From Paraburkholderia kirstenboschensis (GTDB lineage: Bacteria > Pseudomonadota > Gammaproteobacteria > Burkholderiales > Burkholderiaceae): DNA of 64,000 bases. The DNA lies in NCBI RefSeq assembly GCF_904848585.1, contig NZ_CAJHCR010000007.1, positions 186,001-250,000 on the forward strand, given 5' to 3'. Made by a program: the position numbers and the translations under genes. Shown here one piece after another: positions 10,375 to 20,016 of this stretch (the first letter of the stretch is position 1; every line of letters starts with the position of its first letter). The notes under the pieces were generated by a model that was given only the letters and a program-made list of their open reading frames with translations, was not told the DNA's origin and did no database searches.

Positions 10375-11172
10375 ATGACTGAAGCATACAAGGGCACAGC
10401 GCTGATTACGGGCGCATCGTCGGGCATGGGCGCAATCTACGCGGACCGCCTCGCGCGGCGTGGCTACGATCTCGTGCTCGTTGCCCGCAACCGCGAGCGC
10501 CTTGCCGCGCTCTCCAGTCGCATCACGACCGAAACGCGCCGCAGCGTCGAGATACTGGACGCGGATCTCGGCGACAAAGCCGGCCTCGCGGCAGTCGAAG
10601 CGAAACTGAAACAGGACGCGAGCATTACACTTCTGGTCAATAACGCTGGTGTCGGCACGCATACGCCGCTAGTCGACAGTGACGTCGATGCAATGCAGCG
10701 CTTGATCGACCTCAACGTTAGCGCGTTGACGCGGCTCACGTATGCGGCCGTGCCCGGCTTCGTCGCGCGTGGCAAGGGGGCGTTGATCAACATTGCGTCC
10801 ATCGTGGCTATCGCGCCGGAGGTTCTCAACGGCGTGTATGGCGGCAGCAAGGCGTTCGTGCTGGCCTTCAGCCAGTCGCTAAATCACGAACTGGCTGACA
10901 AGGGCATTCACGTGCAAGCGGTTCTGCCGGGCGCGACCGCGACCGAATTCTGGCAGACGGGTGGTCTGCCGCTGGAAAACCTCGACAAGGCAATCGTGAT
11001 GTCCGCCGACGACATGGTCGACGCAGCGCTGGTCGGCTTTGATCGCGGCGAGCTGGTCACCATTCCGTCGCTGCATGCGGTCGAGAAGTGGGACGACTAC
11101 GAAGCTGCGCGCCGCGCGATGTTCTCGCTGTTGTCGACCAATGCGCCGGCGCCGCGTTACAAGGCGGCTTGA
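10375..11172 (+). CDS. Short-chain dehydrogenase/reductase
   Basis: A 265-residue classical SDR. The start at 10375 is chosen because AAAGGAG precedes it by 8 bases and the Rossmann motif GASSGMG then falls at the usual position near residue 12. NNAG is near residue 88, and the catalytic set is S142, Y155 and K159 (YGGSK). It reduces or oxidises a carbonyl/alcohol with NAD(P)H; substrate cannot be read from sequence. It is divergent from the GlxA-type regulator, which may control it. Confidence 0.88.
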   Translation: MTEAYKGTALITGASSGMGAIYADRLARRGYDLVLVARNRERLAALSSRITTETRRSVEILDADLGDKAGLAAVEAKLKQDASITLLVNNAGVGTHTPLVDSDVDAMQRLIDLNVSALTRLTYAAVPGFVARGKGALINIASIVAIAPEVLNGVYGGSKAFVLAFSQSLNHELADKGIHVQAVLPGATATEFWQTGGLPLENLDKAIVMSADDMVDAALVGFDRGELVTIPSLHAVEKWDDYEAARRAMFSLLSTNAPAPRYKAA

Positions 11173-11287
11173 CCGGCGACGGTGGAAACTGGCCGCGCAT
11201 CGAGGCGAACCGCGGCGATTGCATTTGCGGCACGATTCGCCGGTTAGCAGCAAGTTGTATTGCATGCGGCACCCGAAGGCCGTCTCA

Positions 11288-12190
11288 TCAGGCGAGAGGT
11301 CCTTCGGGCGCTTTGCGGCGCACCGCGACCGCAATGGCGCTGCCCACGATCATTAATATGCCGGCCACCGACAGAAGTTCCAGCGTTTCGCCCCACAGCA
11401 CATAGCCGAACAGCGCAGCCCAGACGATACTCGTGTAGTTGTAGGGAGCGAGCGCGCCTGTATCCGCGCGGCGGAAGGCTACCGTCATCAGCATTTGGCC
11501 CGCTGTCGCGAAGACGCCGAGCGCGGCCATCACGAGAAGTGCGTCCACCGAAGGCGTGCGCCATTTGAAGAACAACGTGCAGCCCATGACCACGGTGCCC
11601 ATCGCGGTGAAGAAGAGAACCGTGGTGGCGGAGTCGTCGGTCGGGCGAATGCGTTTTATCTGGACGATGGAGAGCGCGCCGCAGAACGCGCTTGCCATCA
11701 GGATGACGGGTCCCAACCAGGACGTCTGGGCGCCGCCCGGCCGGACCACGAGCAGCACGCCCAGAAAACCGACAATCGCAGCCGCGGCGCCGCGTGGTGT
11801 CAACCGCTCGTTGAGCATCAGCGGAGCCAGCACTATGACGATCAGCGTCTCGGAATAGGCAAGCGCGACCGCTTCGCTAAGCGGCACATAAGGCAAGCCG
11901 GCGAAGAACAGAGCCGAGGCGCCGAGGAGCGCGGTCGCACGCGCGGTCTGCCCTTTGATGTCGATATTGCGCAAGCGGTCGGACAGCGGGCGGCTTCCTC
12001 CGCAACACAGCAAAATGGCGGGAAACAGGCCGAAAAGCATGCGGAAAAACGTGACCTCGTTCGCCGGATATTGCAGCGCGACAGACTTGGCCAGCGCATC
12101 GACTACTGCGAAGCAGAACATCGAGGCAAGGATGGTGCCGACGCTGCCAAGCGAAAGTGAACTGCCGTGTGTGGTCGCGGAAGTCGGCAT
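11288..12190 (-). CDS. DMT (EamA) family transporter
   Basis: About 300 residues with ten hydrophobic helices arranged as two EamA repeats (first ~20-150, second ~160-290). The second-repeat signature (APYNYTSIVWAALFGYVLWGE) is clear. The ATG at 12190 is preferred over an upstream GTG because it begins just before the first helix. Drug/metabolite exporters of this type move amino acids, purines or other small molecules; no specific substrate can be inferred. It runs the same way as the MHS transporter upstream, with 180 bases between them that hold a hairpin. Confidence 0.85.
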   Translation of the reverse strand: MPTSATTHGSSLSLGSVGTILASMFCFAVVDALAKSVALQYPANEVTFFRMLFGLFPAILLCCGGSRPLSDRLRNIDIKGQTARATALLGASALFFAGLPYVPLSEAVALAYSETLIVIVLAPLMLNERLTPRGAAAAIVGFLGVLLVVRPGGAQTSWLGPVILMASAFCGALSIVQIKRIRPTDDSATTVLFFTAMGTVVMGCTLFFKWRTPSVDALLVMAALGVFATAGQMLMTVAFRRADTGALAPYNYTSIVWAALFGYVLWGETLELLSVAGILMIVGSAIAVAVRRKAPEGPLA

Positions 12191-12258
12191 GTGAGAACGC
12201 AATCCGTATGGAGAATTGCATGATCTCACAGACCTACGGGCTGGCGGGTCACACTACG

Positions 12259-12282
12259 TGGTGCCGGAAAGCGCCGGCACCA
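12259..12282 (-). terminator. Hairpin downstream of the MHS transporter gene
   Basis: A 9-bp perfect stem (12259-12267 paired with 12274-12282, TGGTGCCGG with CCGGCACCA) has a 6-base loop. It lacks a T-run, so termination is likely weak or assisted. A second hairpin (12339-12346 with 12361-12368) lies 5 bases after the MHS stop codon. Confidence 0.45.
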
Positions 12283-12373
12283 TGAAGGCATCGCCGCCAT
12301 TGCACAAGCCCAACACCGGCGGCAAAGCGCGATCTACACGGTGCGGTGGGCCTTGCTGCGCCGCACCGTACGA

Positions 12374-13744
12374 TCAGGCGTGACGATGACCGTGCCCGCT
12401 GTCGCCCATCGAGCGCGGCTCGTCGTACTCCTGCGAAATGTCCTTGTTCGTGTAGTCGCCGAGTTGCGAAGCGGCGATCAGGCTGAGCACTCCGCAAACA
12501 AACACATAGATCGCGATTGCGTAGCCGGAATGATAGTAAGCGAAGAGCGCGGTCGCGATCAGCGGCGCAGGACCGCCCGCAATCACCGAGGCCAGTTGAT
12601 AACCGAGCGATGCGCCGCTGTATCGCAGCCGCCCGGTGAACGACTCGGCGATCAATGCGGCCTGAGGGCCGTACATCATCGAGTGCGGTACTAACGAAAG
12701 TACGATGGCCACGAAAATCAACGTCGGATTGCGCGTGTCGACCATGGCGAAATAGAGGAAGCCGAACAAGCCGGCTGCGGCCGCGCCGATCATGTACATG
12801 CGGCGACGTCCAATCAGGTCAGACACATGGCCGAACAGCGGAATGGTGCCGAATTCCAGCACCGACGCCACTAGCACCGCGGTCAATAGCAGATTGCGCG
12901 ACGCGCCGAGTGTCGTGACGCCATACGTGAAGACGAAGGCCGTGAAAATATAGAACGGCGCCTGCTCAGCCATGCGCGCCACGGCCGAAAGAAGAATGTC
13001 TTTCGGCTGACGGCGCAAGACTTCTAGCATCGGCGTCTTTTCGGTCTTGCCCTCAGCGAGAAGCTTCGCAAAGATCGGCGTCTCGAGGATATTCAGCCGG
13101 ATATAAAGCCCTATCCCGACCAGCAGGATGCTCAGGAAGAAAGGCACACGCCAGCCCCAGGTGAGGAAAGCGTCGCCGGAAAGCGCGCTCATGGCCAGCA
13201 CGGCGAGGTTAGCGATAAACAGCCCCGCCGGTACGCCAAATTGCGGCCACGATGCGACGAAGCCACGATGCGCGTTCGTGCGGGCCCATTCCATCGACAT
13301 CAACACCGAGCCGCCCCACTCGCCACCCACGCCGACGCCTTGAATGAAGCGCAGCACGGTAAGTATGACGGCGCCCCAGATGCCGATCGACGCGTACGTA
13401 GGAACAAATGCGACGGCGAACGTGGCGAGCCCCATCAGCAGCAGCGTGACGATCAACGTAGCCTTGCGCCCGATGCGATCGCCATAGTGTCCAAAAATGG
13501 CCGCGCCGACCGGCCTCGCTATGAAGCCGACCGCATAAATCAGAAAAGCTTGAAGTGTGCCGACCAACGGGTCCGATTGCGGGAAGTACAGCTTCGCGAA
13601 AACGAGACCCGTGACCGTGCTGTAGAGAAAGAAGTCATACCATTCGATCGTAGTACCGATCGTACTGGCGATGACGGCGCGACGCAGCTGGCGCCGCGCG
13701 TCTTCTTCGGAGAGGGGCGCAGCCCCCGGCTGAGTGGCAGTCAT
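12374..13744 (-). CDS. MFS transporter, metabolite:H+ symporter (MHS) family
   Basis: A 456-residue, 12-helix major facilitator. The family signature (IGTTIEWYDFFLY, residues ~31-43) and motif A (GHYGDRIGRK) between helices 2 and 3 place it with the ShiA/ProP/KgtP group of proton-coupled importers. A second motif A-like loop (GHVSDLIGRRR) follows helix 8. The C-terminus is hydrophilic and His-rich (SGHGHRHA). Substrates of relatives include organic acids and osmolytes; none can be assigned here. Confidence 0.87.
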   Translation of the reverse strand: MTATQPGAAPLSEEDARRQLRRAVIASTIGTTIEWYDFFLYSTVTGLVFAKLYFPQSDPLVGTLQAFLIYAVGFIARPVGAAIFGHYGDRIGRKATLIVTLLLMGLATFAVAFVPTYASIGIWGAVILTVLRFIQGVGVGGEWGGSVLMSMEWARTNAHRGFVASWPQFGVPAGLFIANLAVLAMSALSGDAFLTWGWRVPFFLSILLVGIGLYIRLNILETPIFAKLLAEGKTEKTPMLEVLRRQPKDILLSAVARMAEQAPFYIFTAFVFTYGVTTLGASRNLLLTAVLVASVLEFGTIPLFGHVSDLIGRRRMYMIGAAAAGLFGFLYFAMVDTRNPTLIFVAIVLSLVPHSMMYGPQAALIAESFTGRLRYSGASLGYQLASVIAGGPAPLIATALFAYYHSGYAIAIYVFVCGVLSLIAASQLGDYTNKDISQEYDEPRSMGDSGHGHRHA

Positions 13745-13854
13745 TTGGCATCCCCTGATAAAAAGGGCGACATCTCATATTGACCGCCGGCACGCGCAGA
13801 GGTTCCGGTGATGCGCTCCTTGATCAGACATGCTTATTAAATGGCGTGGCGCCG

Positions 13855-14625
13855 CTACCGCTCAAGTGCTCTGAGCAACCGCGAAAGGTCCTGCGGCTGG
13901 ACGTGGATCAACCCGCCGCGCGGACTATCAATGTCCGCTATGAGCGCGAGCGATAACGAAACGGTCGCGGGCAAAATGACGAGCAACAGACTTCTTCGAA
14001 GTCTTCCCCGCGCGCCATATCCCTGCACGCCGCAACCAAGCATGGCGATGACGAACATCAAAGACCAGGCTCCTACGGGGATACGGTTGATGCGAGCGGC
14101 CTCCGCGTAGTCCTGTGAATTCAGCACGTCGTTCATTCCGGTGACCACCGTGGCGCCTATTGGCGTCGGCTGGTCGCGCGCCACCTGCGTCGCGAGCCGC
14201 CATAACTCCGACTCGACAGCAGCCGTATCCCGGCCGATTCGTGCAAGCTCCCCGGGATCGCGCGTCCGATAGTCGTCCAGCCGCAAATGCAGATACCGCA
14301 CGAGCGCCTTTTTCATTGCCGCACCGACGGCAGGGTCAGCCAGATCGGCGCGCGCATATTGGGTGCCAACGGCGTTGGCGTTGGCCTCGGCCTCTTCGAG
14401 ATTTTTTCGCTGGTCGTACCGGCCCACCGCCATTGAAAGACTGAAGCCGATAATCAGCGCTAGCAATGTCAGCGTAGCGGTCTGGACGACCTTGAAATCT
14501 TCTCTCTCGTCGTCGGGGAGTTCGGCAAAACGCTTTGAGACTGCCTCTCCGCAAATCACTGCGGCAATCAATATAACGATCAGGACAATAAACAGAACGG
14601 CGGGGTAGTCGACGAGTGCGGCCAT
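13855..14625 (-). CDS. DUF4239 membrane protein
   Basis: 256 residues starting MAALVDYPAVLF. The start is supported by GGGAGAAC 5 bases upstream; the open frame extends further but lacks a binding site. Hydrophobic segments lie near residues 8-28, 48-67, 187-205 and 215-233, with a long helical, charged, presumably soluble middle region, the bestrophin-like architecture of DUF4239. The role of the family is unknown. It is transcribed alone. Confidence 0.75.
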   Translation of the reverse strand: MAALVDYPAVLFIVLIVILIAAVICGEAVSKRFAELPDDEREDFKVVQTATLTLLALIIGFSLSMAVGRYDQRKNLEEAEANANAVGTQYARADLADPAVGAAMKKALVRYLHLRLDDYRTRDPGELARIGRDTAAVESELWRLATQVARDQPTPIGATVVTGMNDVLNSQDYAEAARINRIPVGAWSLMFVIAMLGCGVQGYGARGRLRRSLLLVILPATVSLSLALIADIDSPRGGLIHVQPQDLSRLLRALER

Positions 14626-14833
14626 GCTGTTCTCCCGATATGAACGGTACTGACTGTGTGGCAACGGTGACGAGACGCGCAGAATCCTCACACGATACAC
14701 CTCGTGTGCGGCGCAGCAAGCCACTGCGCATAACTTTCGACGACTCGCGGGCAGTGATGCGAGTCAATAAGGTTGGTTACAGCGGCGGCAATGGGGCGGC
14801 TGCCAGAGCGCGGGCGGCTCGTCGTTTTACGAC

Positions 14834-14866
14834 AAAACCGCCGCGAGTCTTGTGAACTCGCGGCGG
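14834..14866 (-). terminator. Rho-independent terminator of the metallo-hydrolase gene
   Basis: A perfect 11-bp stem (14838-14848 with 14856-14866) has a 7-base loop, followed on the minus strand by TTTTGT. It sits 57 bases after the stop of the gene at 14923. The remainder of the 14626-14922 gap shows no convincing gene. Confidence 0.85.
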
Positions 14867-14922
14867 CTTTCCGACACTCGTCAATGCAATCTATACGAAG
14901 ACGACCGATAGTCCAGAACCAA

Positions 14923-15855
14923 TCAATAGTCCCACTGAACCGGCACAAAACGGAAGCCATCACCGTTCTTTGCAATGTGACCGATGGACGGGAAGGCGAC
15001 ATGCGCTGCGGCCAGCAGAGCGCCGGTTTCAGCGGCTTCGTTGAACAGCGAGATGCGCACGTCCGCAGCCCCTTCAGGATCGTGCTCGAAGCCGTTTTGC
15101 CATTGGGGATTGTCGAAGTTGACTTCGAAAATCGCGTCGCCGACGAACGTCAGCTTCTCGCCTTTCGATGCGACATCCACAACACAGTGCCCCGGCGTGT
15201 GGCCACCCGTTACGCGCGCCGACACGCCTGCTGCGACTTCCACGGTCTGATCGAACTGCACGATGTTTTCGCTGTACAGTTTCACGAACTTTGCAGCAGC
15301 CTTGCGGAGCGCTGGAGGAACCGTTTCCGGCATCACCGTCCTGCTGAAGTCCGGATTCTTCCAGAACTCCACTTCTGCGCGCGACACGTGGATGCGCACG
15401 TCCGGGCGCAGCCTGGCCTTGACACCATCGACGTTCAGCCCGCCAACGTGATCCATATGCATGTGCGTGATCACGATATCGGTGATTGCGGCCAGGTCGA
15501 TGCCGGCCGACTCCAGGCGCATCACCGACCGACCGGCGCGCGAGAAGTATTCGAAACCGTCGCCTACGCCCGAGTCGACCAGGATCAGGCGTTCGCCGCT
15601 GCGCACGAGCGCGACGTTCAGCGCCCAGTCGAACATGTCACGTTGCAGGAAGCGGCCATCGAACCATTCGTTGCGGTCAGCTTCGCTCACGTTGGTGGAC
15701 ATGGTGGAGGTCGGCAGCGGCAGAACGCCATCGCTGATCAGCACCACGTCGACGTCACCCACGCGCACGGCATAGCGGGAAGGCACGAGTTCGCCTGAAC
15801 CTTCTTTGCCAAGGTTGGCGGTAACGGGCTGCACATTGCGGGTTGTTTCGCTCAT
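14923..15855 (-). CDS. MBL-fold metallo-hydrolase
   Basis: A 310-residue metallo-beta-lactamase-fold hydrolase with the zinc motif H131-M-H133-M-D135-H136, a later metal histidine in GGHTPGHCV, and the bridging Asp in FVGDAIF. The ATG at 15855 follows AGGA. An in-frame TTG two codons upstream is a poorer start. The protein resembles lactonase/quinolone-hydrolase-like members of the family, but the sequence does not fix the substrate. There is no signal peptide, so it is cytosolic. Confidence 0.87.
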   Translation of the reverse strand: MSETTRNVQPVTANLGKEGSGELVPSRYAVRVGDVDVVLISDGVLPLPTSTMSTNVSEADRNEWFDGRFLQRDMFDWALNVALVRSGERLILVDSGVGDGFEYFSRAGRSVMRLESAGIDLAAITDIVITHMHMDHVGGLNVDGVKARLRPDVRIHVSRAEVEFWKNPDFSRTVMPETVPPALRKAAAKFVKLYSENIVQFDQTVEVAAGVSARVTGGHTPGHCVVDVASKGEKLTFVGDAIFEVNFDNPQWQNGFEHDPEGAADVRISLFNEAAETGALLAAAHVAFPSIGHIAKNGDGFRFVPVQWDY

Positions 15856-16126
15856 CTTCAATAGTCCTGTTGATTAAGTGGGGCAAGCCGCACTGCACGG
15901 CGCGGCTCACGAGCACGACCACGAATTTCGCGCGCTTCGGTTGCTCGCCTTTCGACCGAGCGTGTGACGGATTGTAGTTAGGGGTGGCGAACGCCAGTAG
16001 CACCTCGAAGGTGTTCACCATGTTGTCCTAACGGCAACAATCGACAGTGGACAGGCGATGAGAGCAATGCGAGTGGCAGGGTTATTGAGCAGCGGTTGCA
16101 TAGGGACACGCGCGGCTTTGCACCGT

Positions 16127-16546
16127 CTAACGCGACCTCTCGACTTCGCTCGCAGAGAGGCTGAATCCCTCGTCGAGCCATCCGGTGATCCCACCGATCA
16201 TTACCTTCACCGGCCGCCCGAGCAGAGCGAGCCGTATCGCACCGCGTGTGGCACCGTTGCAATGGGGACCCGCGCAATATGTGACAAAGACCGTATCAGG
16301 CGGATAGTTCACCAGCTTCGACTCTACTATTTTGCCGTGTGGCAGATTGAGCGCGCCCGGCACATGGCCCTGCGCGAACAACGCCGGACTGCGCACGTCG
16401 AGCAGCACGAATCCGGGCGTGCCGCTCGCGAGCGCGCTGGCGACATCGGAGCAATCGGTCTCGAATTGCAGCGCCGCGCGGAAGTGGGCAAGCGCGGCTG
16501 CGCTGTCGGCGGGGGGCACGGCGGTGACGGCGTTGGTAGTCGACAT
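16127..16546 (-). CDS. Rhodanese-like domain protein
   Basis: A 139-residue single-domain rhodanese. It has the substrate-pocket motifs LLDVRSP (~48-54) and GHVPGALNLPH (~60-70), and the active-site loop is YCAGPHCNGA with the persulfide cysteine at C91. An N-terminal ~25-residue helix precedes the domain. It is divergent from the FtrA-type regulator at 16673 with a 126-base shared promoter region; FtrA/rhodanese pairs are common in Burkholderiaceae, so the regulator probably controls this gene. It likely transfers sulfur or detoxifies cyanide or sulfur compounds. Confidence 0.87.
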   Translation of the reverse strand: MSTTNAVTAVPPADSAAALAHFRAALQFETDCSDVASALASGTPGFVLLDVRSPALFAQGHVPGALNLPHGKIVESKLVNYPPDTVFVTYCAGPHCNGATRGAIRLALLGRPVKVMIGGITGWLDEGFSLSASEVERSR

Positions 16547-16672
16547 GTTTGAACTCTGCATAAGTTTTCGGATGAACATAGCGCCTGGCGAAGTGATCCA
16601 GGAGCCTCATTCTGGCGTCGAGTCGCGAACCGGTTAAGTGGCGTAATCGACAATCTCCGGTAACATCACGCC

Positions 16673-17686
16673 ATGAACACTCATCTCGTCGTCGCGCTGG
16701 CTTACGACCGGCTCTGTACTTTCGAATTCGGCTGCGTGACCGAGCTGTTCGCGCTCGAACGTCCGGAGCTCGGCGTCGACTGGTATCGTTTCGCCGTTTG
16801 CGCCATTGAGCCCGGGCCACTCCGCGCCGCGGGCGGCATCACGGTCGCCGCGCCCTACACGCTCAAGCTGCTCGACCGCGCGGATACCATCGTGGTGCCG
16901 GGTTGGCGCGATGCGGACGAATTGCCGCCCGAGGCGCTGCTGAAGAAGCTCCGCAATGCCCACCGCCGTGGAGCGCGTCTTTGCTCGATCTGCTCCGGCG
17001 TGTTCGTGTTGGCAGCGGCCGGCTTGCTCGACGGCAAGACTGTGACGACCCACTGGCGATACGCCGCGAAACTGCAGCAGCGCTACCCGCAAGTGCGCGT
17101 GCAGTCCGACGCGCTGTATGTCGACGAAGGACAGATCATCACGTCGGCGGGGTCCGCTGCGGGGCTGGACATGTTGCTCCATCTGGTGCGACGCGATTAC
17201 GGTGGAGCGGTGGCGAATCGGGTTGCACAGAGGCTCGTGGTGCCGCCTCATCGGGAAGGCGGTCAGGCGCAGTTCGTGCCGCGTCCAATGCCGCAGGACG
17301 AGAGCGGGCGCCTGGCCAGGTTGATGGACTGGGTGCGCCAGCATCCTGCTTTGCCGCACACGCTGCGCTCGCTAGCAGAACGCGCTGCAATGAGTCCGCG
17401 CACGTTGCAACGGCAATTTCATGACGCCACCGGCATGGCGCCATACGAATGGCTTGTGCGTGAACGCGTGGCGGTGGCCCGTGAGATGCTCGAAGCACAG
17501 TCGCCGTTGCCGATTGGCCGCGTCGCCGAGTTAGCGGGATTTGGCTCGGAGGAGTCGATGCGCAGGCACTTCCGACGTATCGCGCTCACGAGTCCGGCCG
17601 CATACCGGGAGAAGTTTGGGCATGGCGCAAGGGCTCAGAAACTCGGTTCTGGAATCGCGGGGACGGTCGCGCGGGACTTGGGTTGA
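16673..17686 (+). CDS. ftrA: FtrA-like GlxA family transcriptional regulator
   Basis: 337 residues. A DJ-1/PfpI domain occupies ~1-190, with the elbow CSICSGVFVLAAAGLL and the THWRYA segment. An AraC-type DNA-binding domain occupies ~215-315, with the two HTHs TLRSLAERAAMSPRTLQRQF and IGRVAELAGFGSEESMRRHF. It differs from the GlxA protein at 9308 in retaining an extended C-terminus. It is divergent from the rhodanese gene and ends 18 bases before a convergent gene. The symbol follows the usual annotation of this subfamily; direct evidence for its ligand is lacking. Confidence 0.83.
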   Translation: MNTHLVVALAYDRLCTFEFGCVTELFALERPELGVDWYRFAVCAIEPGPLRAAGGITVAAPYTLKLLDRADTIVVPGWRDADELPPEALLKKLRNAHRRGARLCSICSGVFVLAAAGLLDGKTVTTHWRYAAKLQQRYPQVRVQSDALYVDEGQIITSAGSAAGLDMLLHLVRRDYGGAVANRVAQRLVVPPHREGGQAQFVPRPMPQDESGRLARLMDWVRQHPALPHTLRSLAERAAMSPRTLQRQFHDATGMAPYEWLVRERVAVAREMLEAQSPLPIGRVAELAGFGSEESMRRHFRRIALTSPAAYREKFGHGARAQKLGSGIAGTVARDLG

Positions 17687-17704
17687 AGGTGCAGCGCGCT
17701 TCGC

Positions 17705-18160
17705 TTACGGCCAGCGATATGCCAACACGCGATCGAGCGGATAGGCCAATTCCCGTACCTCTTCAAGCTGATTGCCGCCGAACAAGTAGACGTTCTGTGC
17801 GTCCGATCGGAGAAAGAGCCCTACATGACCTTTCCATTCGACGGCGTCATCCGCAGTCAACACTGCAACACACCCGTATATGGGTGCATCGAGCGCATTA
17901 CCCCAGGTTAGCCAGGAGCGCGCCAAGGCCGACCCCGTTCCGGGAATGCCCGATTGCCTCATGCACCAGTTCAGAAATGACGAACACCACGCGATCTTGT
18001 CGTCGTAGCCTGCAAGCTGCGTGCTTTCGTTATATTCGACGATCCTCGGGTTGCATTGACCCACGCCGTAGCGCTTGACGCCCCGCTCCTTGAACGCGAT
18101 GTCCATCCACACGGGCGTCAACCTGCTCGCGGTTTCCTGGTCGCAATGCCGCTCAATCAT
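17705..18160 (-). CDS. TIGR02594 family protein (NlpC/P60-CHAP-like)
   Basis: A 151-residue protein with the papain-like arrangement of TIGR02594: a cysteine in AWCSSFLNW (C59) and a histidine in KGHVGLFL (H112), separated by about 50 residues. This is the spacing of CHAP/NlpC amidases that cut peptidoglycan peptides. No signal peptide is visible, so export, if any, would need a holin, a type VI system or lysis. AAGGGGA precedes the start by 6 bases. Related proteins occur in prophages and as orphans. Confidence 0.8.
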   Translation of the reverse strand: MIERHCDQETASRLTPVWMDIAFKERGVKRYGVGQCNPRIVEYNESTQLAGYDDKIAWCSSFLNWCMRQSGIPGTGSALARSWLTWGNALDAPIYGCVAVLTADDAVEWKGHVGLFLRSDAQNVYLFGGNQLEEVRELAYPLDRVLAYRWP

Positions 18161-18318
18161 CTGCGTCCCCTTTGGGAGTTCTGCTTTCAGGATCGGAAAG
18201 TGAGATCACGAGAAGTAACGAAGTAGAGTAACGAACGGCCCAACGGCAAGACTCGGATTGTCAACGATCTGTTGGCTAGTGTCGAGCGGCCGGTATTGGG
18301 CCGAAGCGAGTCCGTCAC

Positions 18319-18855
18319 CTAGCCCTTGGTCCGCAGGGTCATTGTGACGTCGTCGACCGAGCGCCCGGATATACGAAACCTGTCATTGCGTCTGCCCACT
18401 TTGACGAAGCCCAAAGATCGATAAAGGCCGATTGCCGCGAGGTTATCGCTGAAGACAAAAAGGTCGATCCATTCGATATCATTATGCGCAGCAAATTCTA
18501 TGGCCTTTAGCATCAACTCCCGCCCAATGCCTCTGCGATGAAAGGCGTCCTCTACGCCGATGCCGAGCGTAGCGCGATGTTTCTCGGACGGTATGCTGGA
18601 ACCGCTGAGGTCAAGATGCGCGACGAGGCTCGCGTCCGGTCCTTCCACCGCCCATGCCCTCATCCATGCTGGCTGGTGTAGAGACGTCGCTAACCCATTC
18701 TCGAAGCGGGCACGACGCTCGGGCGATTGGAAATCCACGGCTTCCATAGGTGAGAAAAATGGCCGTCCATTCTGCCCTGATTCAGCAATCTGCCGATTTA
18801 AATGTTCTGCCCAACGCTGGAAGTCGTCAGGCGTTAGCGAAACGGTCGTCAGCAT
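18319..18855 (-). CDS. GNAT family N-acetyltransferase
   Basis: A 178-residue protein with acetyl-CoA-binding motif A (LGIGVEDAFHRRGIGRELMLKAIEF split around R-R-G-I-G-R) and motif B (LFVFSDNLAAIGLYRSLGF). The start at 18855 has GAGGCG upstream; an alternative ATG lies 33 bases further out. The substrate is not predictable. It stands between other single minus-strand genes without clear operon structure. Confidence 0.83.
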   Translation of the reverse strand: MLTTVSLTPDDFQRWAEHLNRQIAESGQNGRPFFSPMEAVDFQSPERRARFENGLATSLHQPAWMRAWAVEGPDASLVAHLDLSGSSIPSEKHRATLGIGVEDAFHRRGIGRELMLKAIEFAAHNDIEWIDLFVFSDNLAAIGLYRSLGFVKVGRRNDRFRISGRSVDDVTMTLRTKG

Positions 18856-18996
18856 GCTCGACGCCTCGAATGGTGGAATGAGCCCCATTGTCGCCCATCC
18901 AAAATGACCGCGGAACGGCTGGTACCGGGCCGAGGCCGGTCTTAGCCGCGTGGCAACCGCACTCTCCCAAACAAGGTTCGAAGATTCACGGTATCC

Positions 18997-19389
18997 CTAA
19001 AGAGTCCAGGGCGCATTCTGCAGCACCACGCGATAACCATCGGGATCTTCGAAAGTCAGCCCGACGCGATCCCAGTAAGGATTTTCAGCGCGAACCGGTT
19101 CGATTCCTAAAGCGCGAATCCTTTGAACGGCAGCCTCCCAATCCGCCCGAACCGGTAGGTAGATCACCAGTAGATGCTCGCTCGTTGGCGCATCTGCAAC
19201 GGTCGTTGAATGCTGGTGCGTCAGTTCGATATGCCATGGATAGTTCGCATGCCCGAGCACTATGCCATCGAATCCATCGTGGTTTGCAAATCTGGCCAAT
19301 ACGTCGAAGCCGAGCGCCTGCGTGTAAAACCTGGCGGCCCGGTCGAGATCGTTGGTCGGGCGTGCGACGCGCAGCACATTAGCTGGCAT
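18997..19389 (-). CDS. VOC family protein (glyoxalase/bleomycin-resistance fold)
   Basis: A 130-residue protein with two beta-alpha-beta-beta-beta modules (RPTNDLDRAARFYTQALGF, then YWDRVGLTFEDPDGYRVVL) as in vicinal oxygen chelate enzymes. Metal-ligand candidates are H53 (WHIELTHQH region) and E113 in the second module. AGGAA precedes the start. The family covers glyoxalase I, dioxygenases and antibiotic-binding proteins; the function here is open. Confidence 0.82.
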   Translation of the reverse strand: MPANVLRVARPTNDLDRAARFYTQALGFDVLARFANHDGFDGIVLGHANYPWHIELTHQHSTTVADAPTSEHLLVIYLPVRADWEAAVQRIRALGIEPVRAENPYWDRVGLTFEDPDGYRVVLQNAPWTL

Positions 19390-19506
19390 GGGAAGTTCCT
19401 GTGAAGCGGGTCAATGGAAAGCATCGCTGACACCGGTTGTCTGAAGCTGGATCCTTCGCGCCACCGTGTGCCGATGTCGAAGGTCGGCCATCGGCCAGGC
19501 ATCGCC

Positions 19507-20016
19507 TCAAGCTACAGGCATATTTCCGGCGATTGGCAGTTGCTTTCCCATCTCGAACGCACGAAGCTCGTAGCCGAGTTCCCGATATAAACCGACCGCC
19601 TGCTCATTGAACGCCCAAACGGTTAGTCTCACATCATTGGCACCGTTTTCTCGCGCCCACTGTTCGGCAAGTTTCATTAGCGTGCTTCCAACGCCGCGCC
19701 CCCGCAGTCGCTCCGAAACAGCGACTGAGCCAATGCGGCCAACGGTCATCGGTTGCAGCAGTGGACTTGTCGGCTGCATCACTTGAACCGTGATAAACCC
19801 GACGGCAGTGCTATCCTGCTCCGCGAGAAATACAGCTCGATCTTCTCCACGAAGGCTGGATATCCAGTGCGTCTCGTCGCGAGCGAATTCTGGAGTGGCA
19901 TTTGCATAGATGTCAGGACGCGCCCGGTGGTGGACCGCGTTCAGAATTTGCCCCAGTTTGCATACTGTCAAAACGTCGTCGGCATTTGCGCGTCGATAGC
20001 TTATCGGCTCGGTCAT
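19507..20016 (-). CDS. GNAT family N-acetyltransferase
   Basis: 169 residues from the ATG at 20016 (MTEPISYRRANADD). The longer open frame upstream is low-quality sequence and is not used. Motif A is SVAVSERLRGRGVGSTLMKLAEQWA and motif B is LTVWAFNEQAVGLYRELGYE, giving a canonical GNAT fold. AAGAG lies 7 bases upstream. The acceptor substrate is unknown. Confidence 0.83.
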   Translation of the reverse strand: MTEPISYRRANADDVLTVCKLGQILNAVHHRARPDIYANATPEFARDETHWISSLRGEDRAVFLAEQDSTAVGFITVQVMQPTSPLLQPMTVGRIGSVAVSERLRGRGVGSTLMKLAEQWARENGANDVRLTVWAFNEQAVGLYRELGYELRAFEMGKQLPIAGNMPVA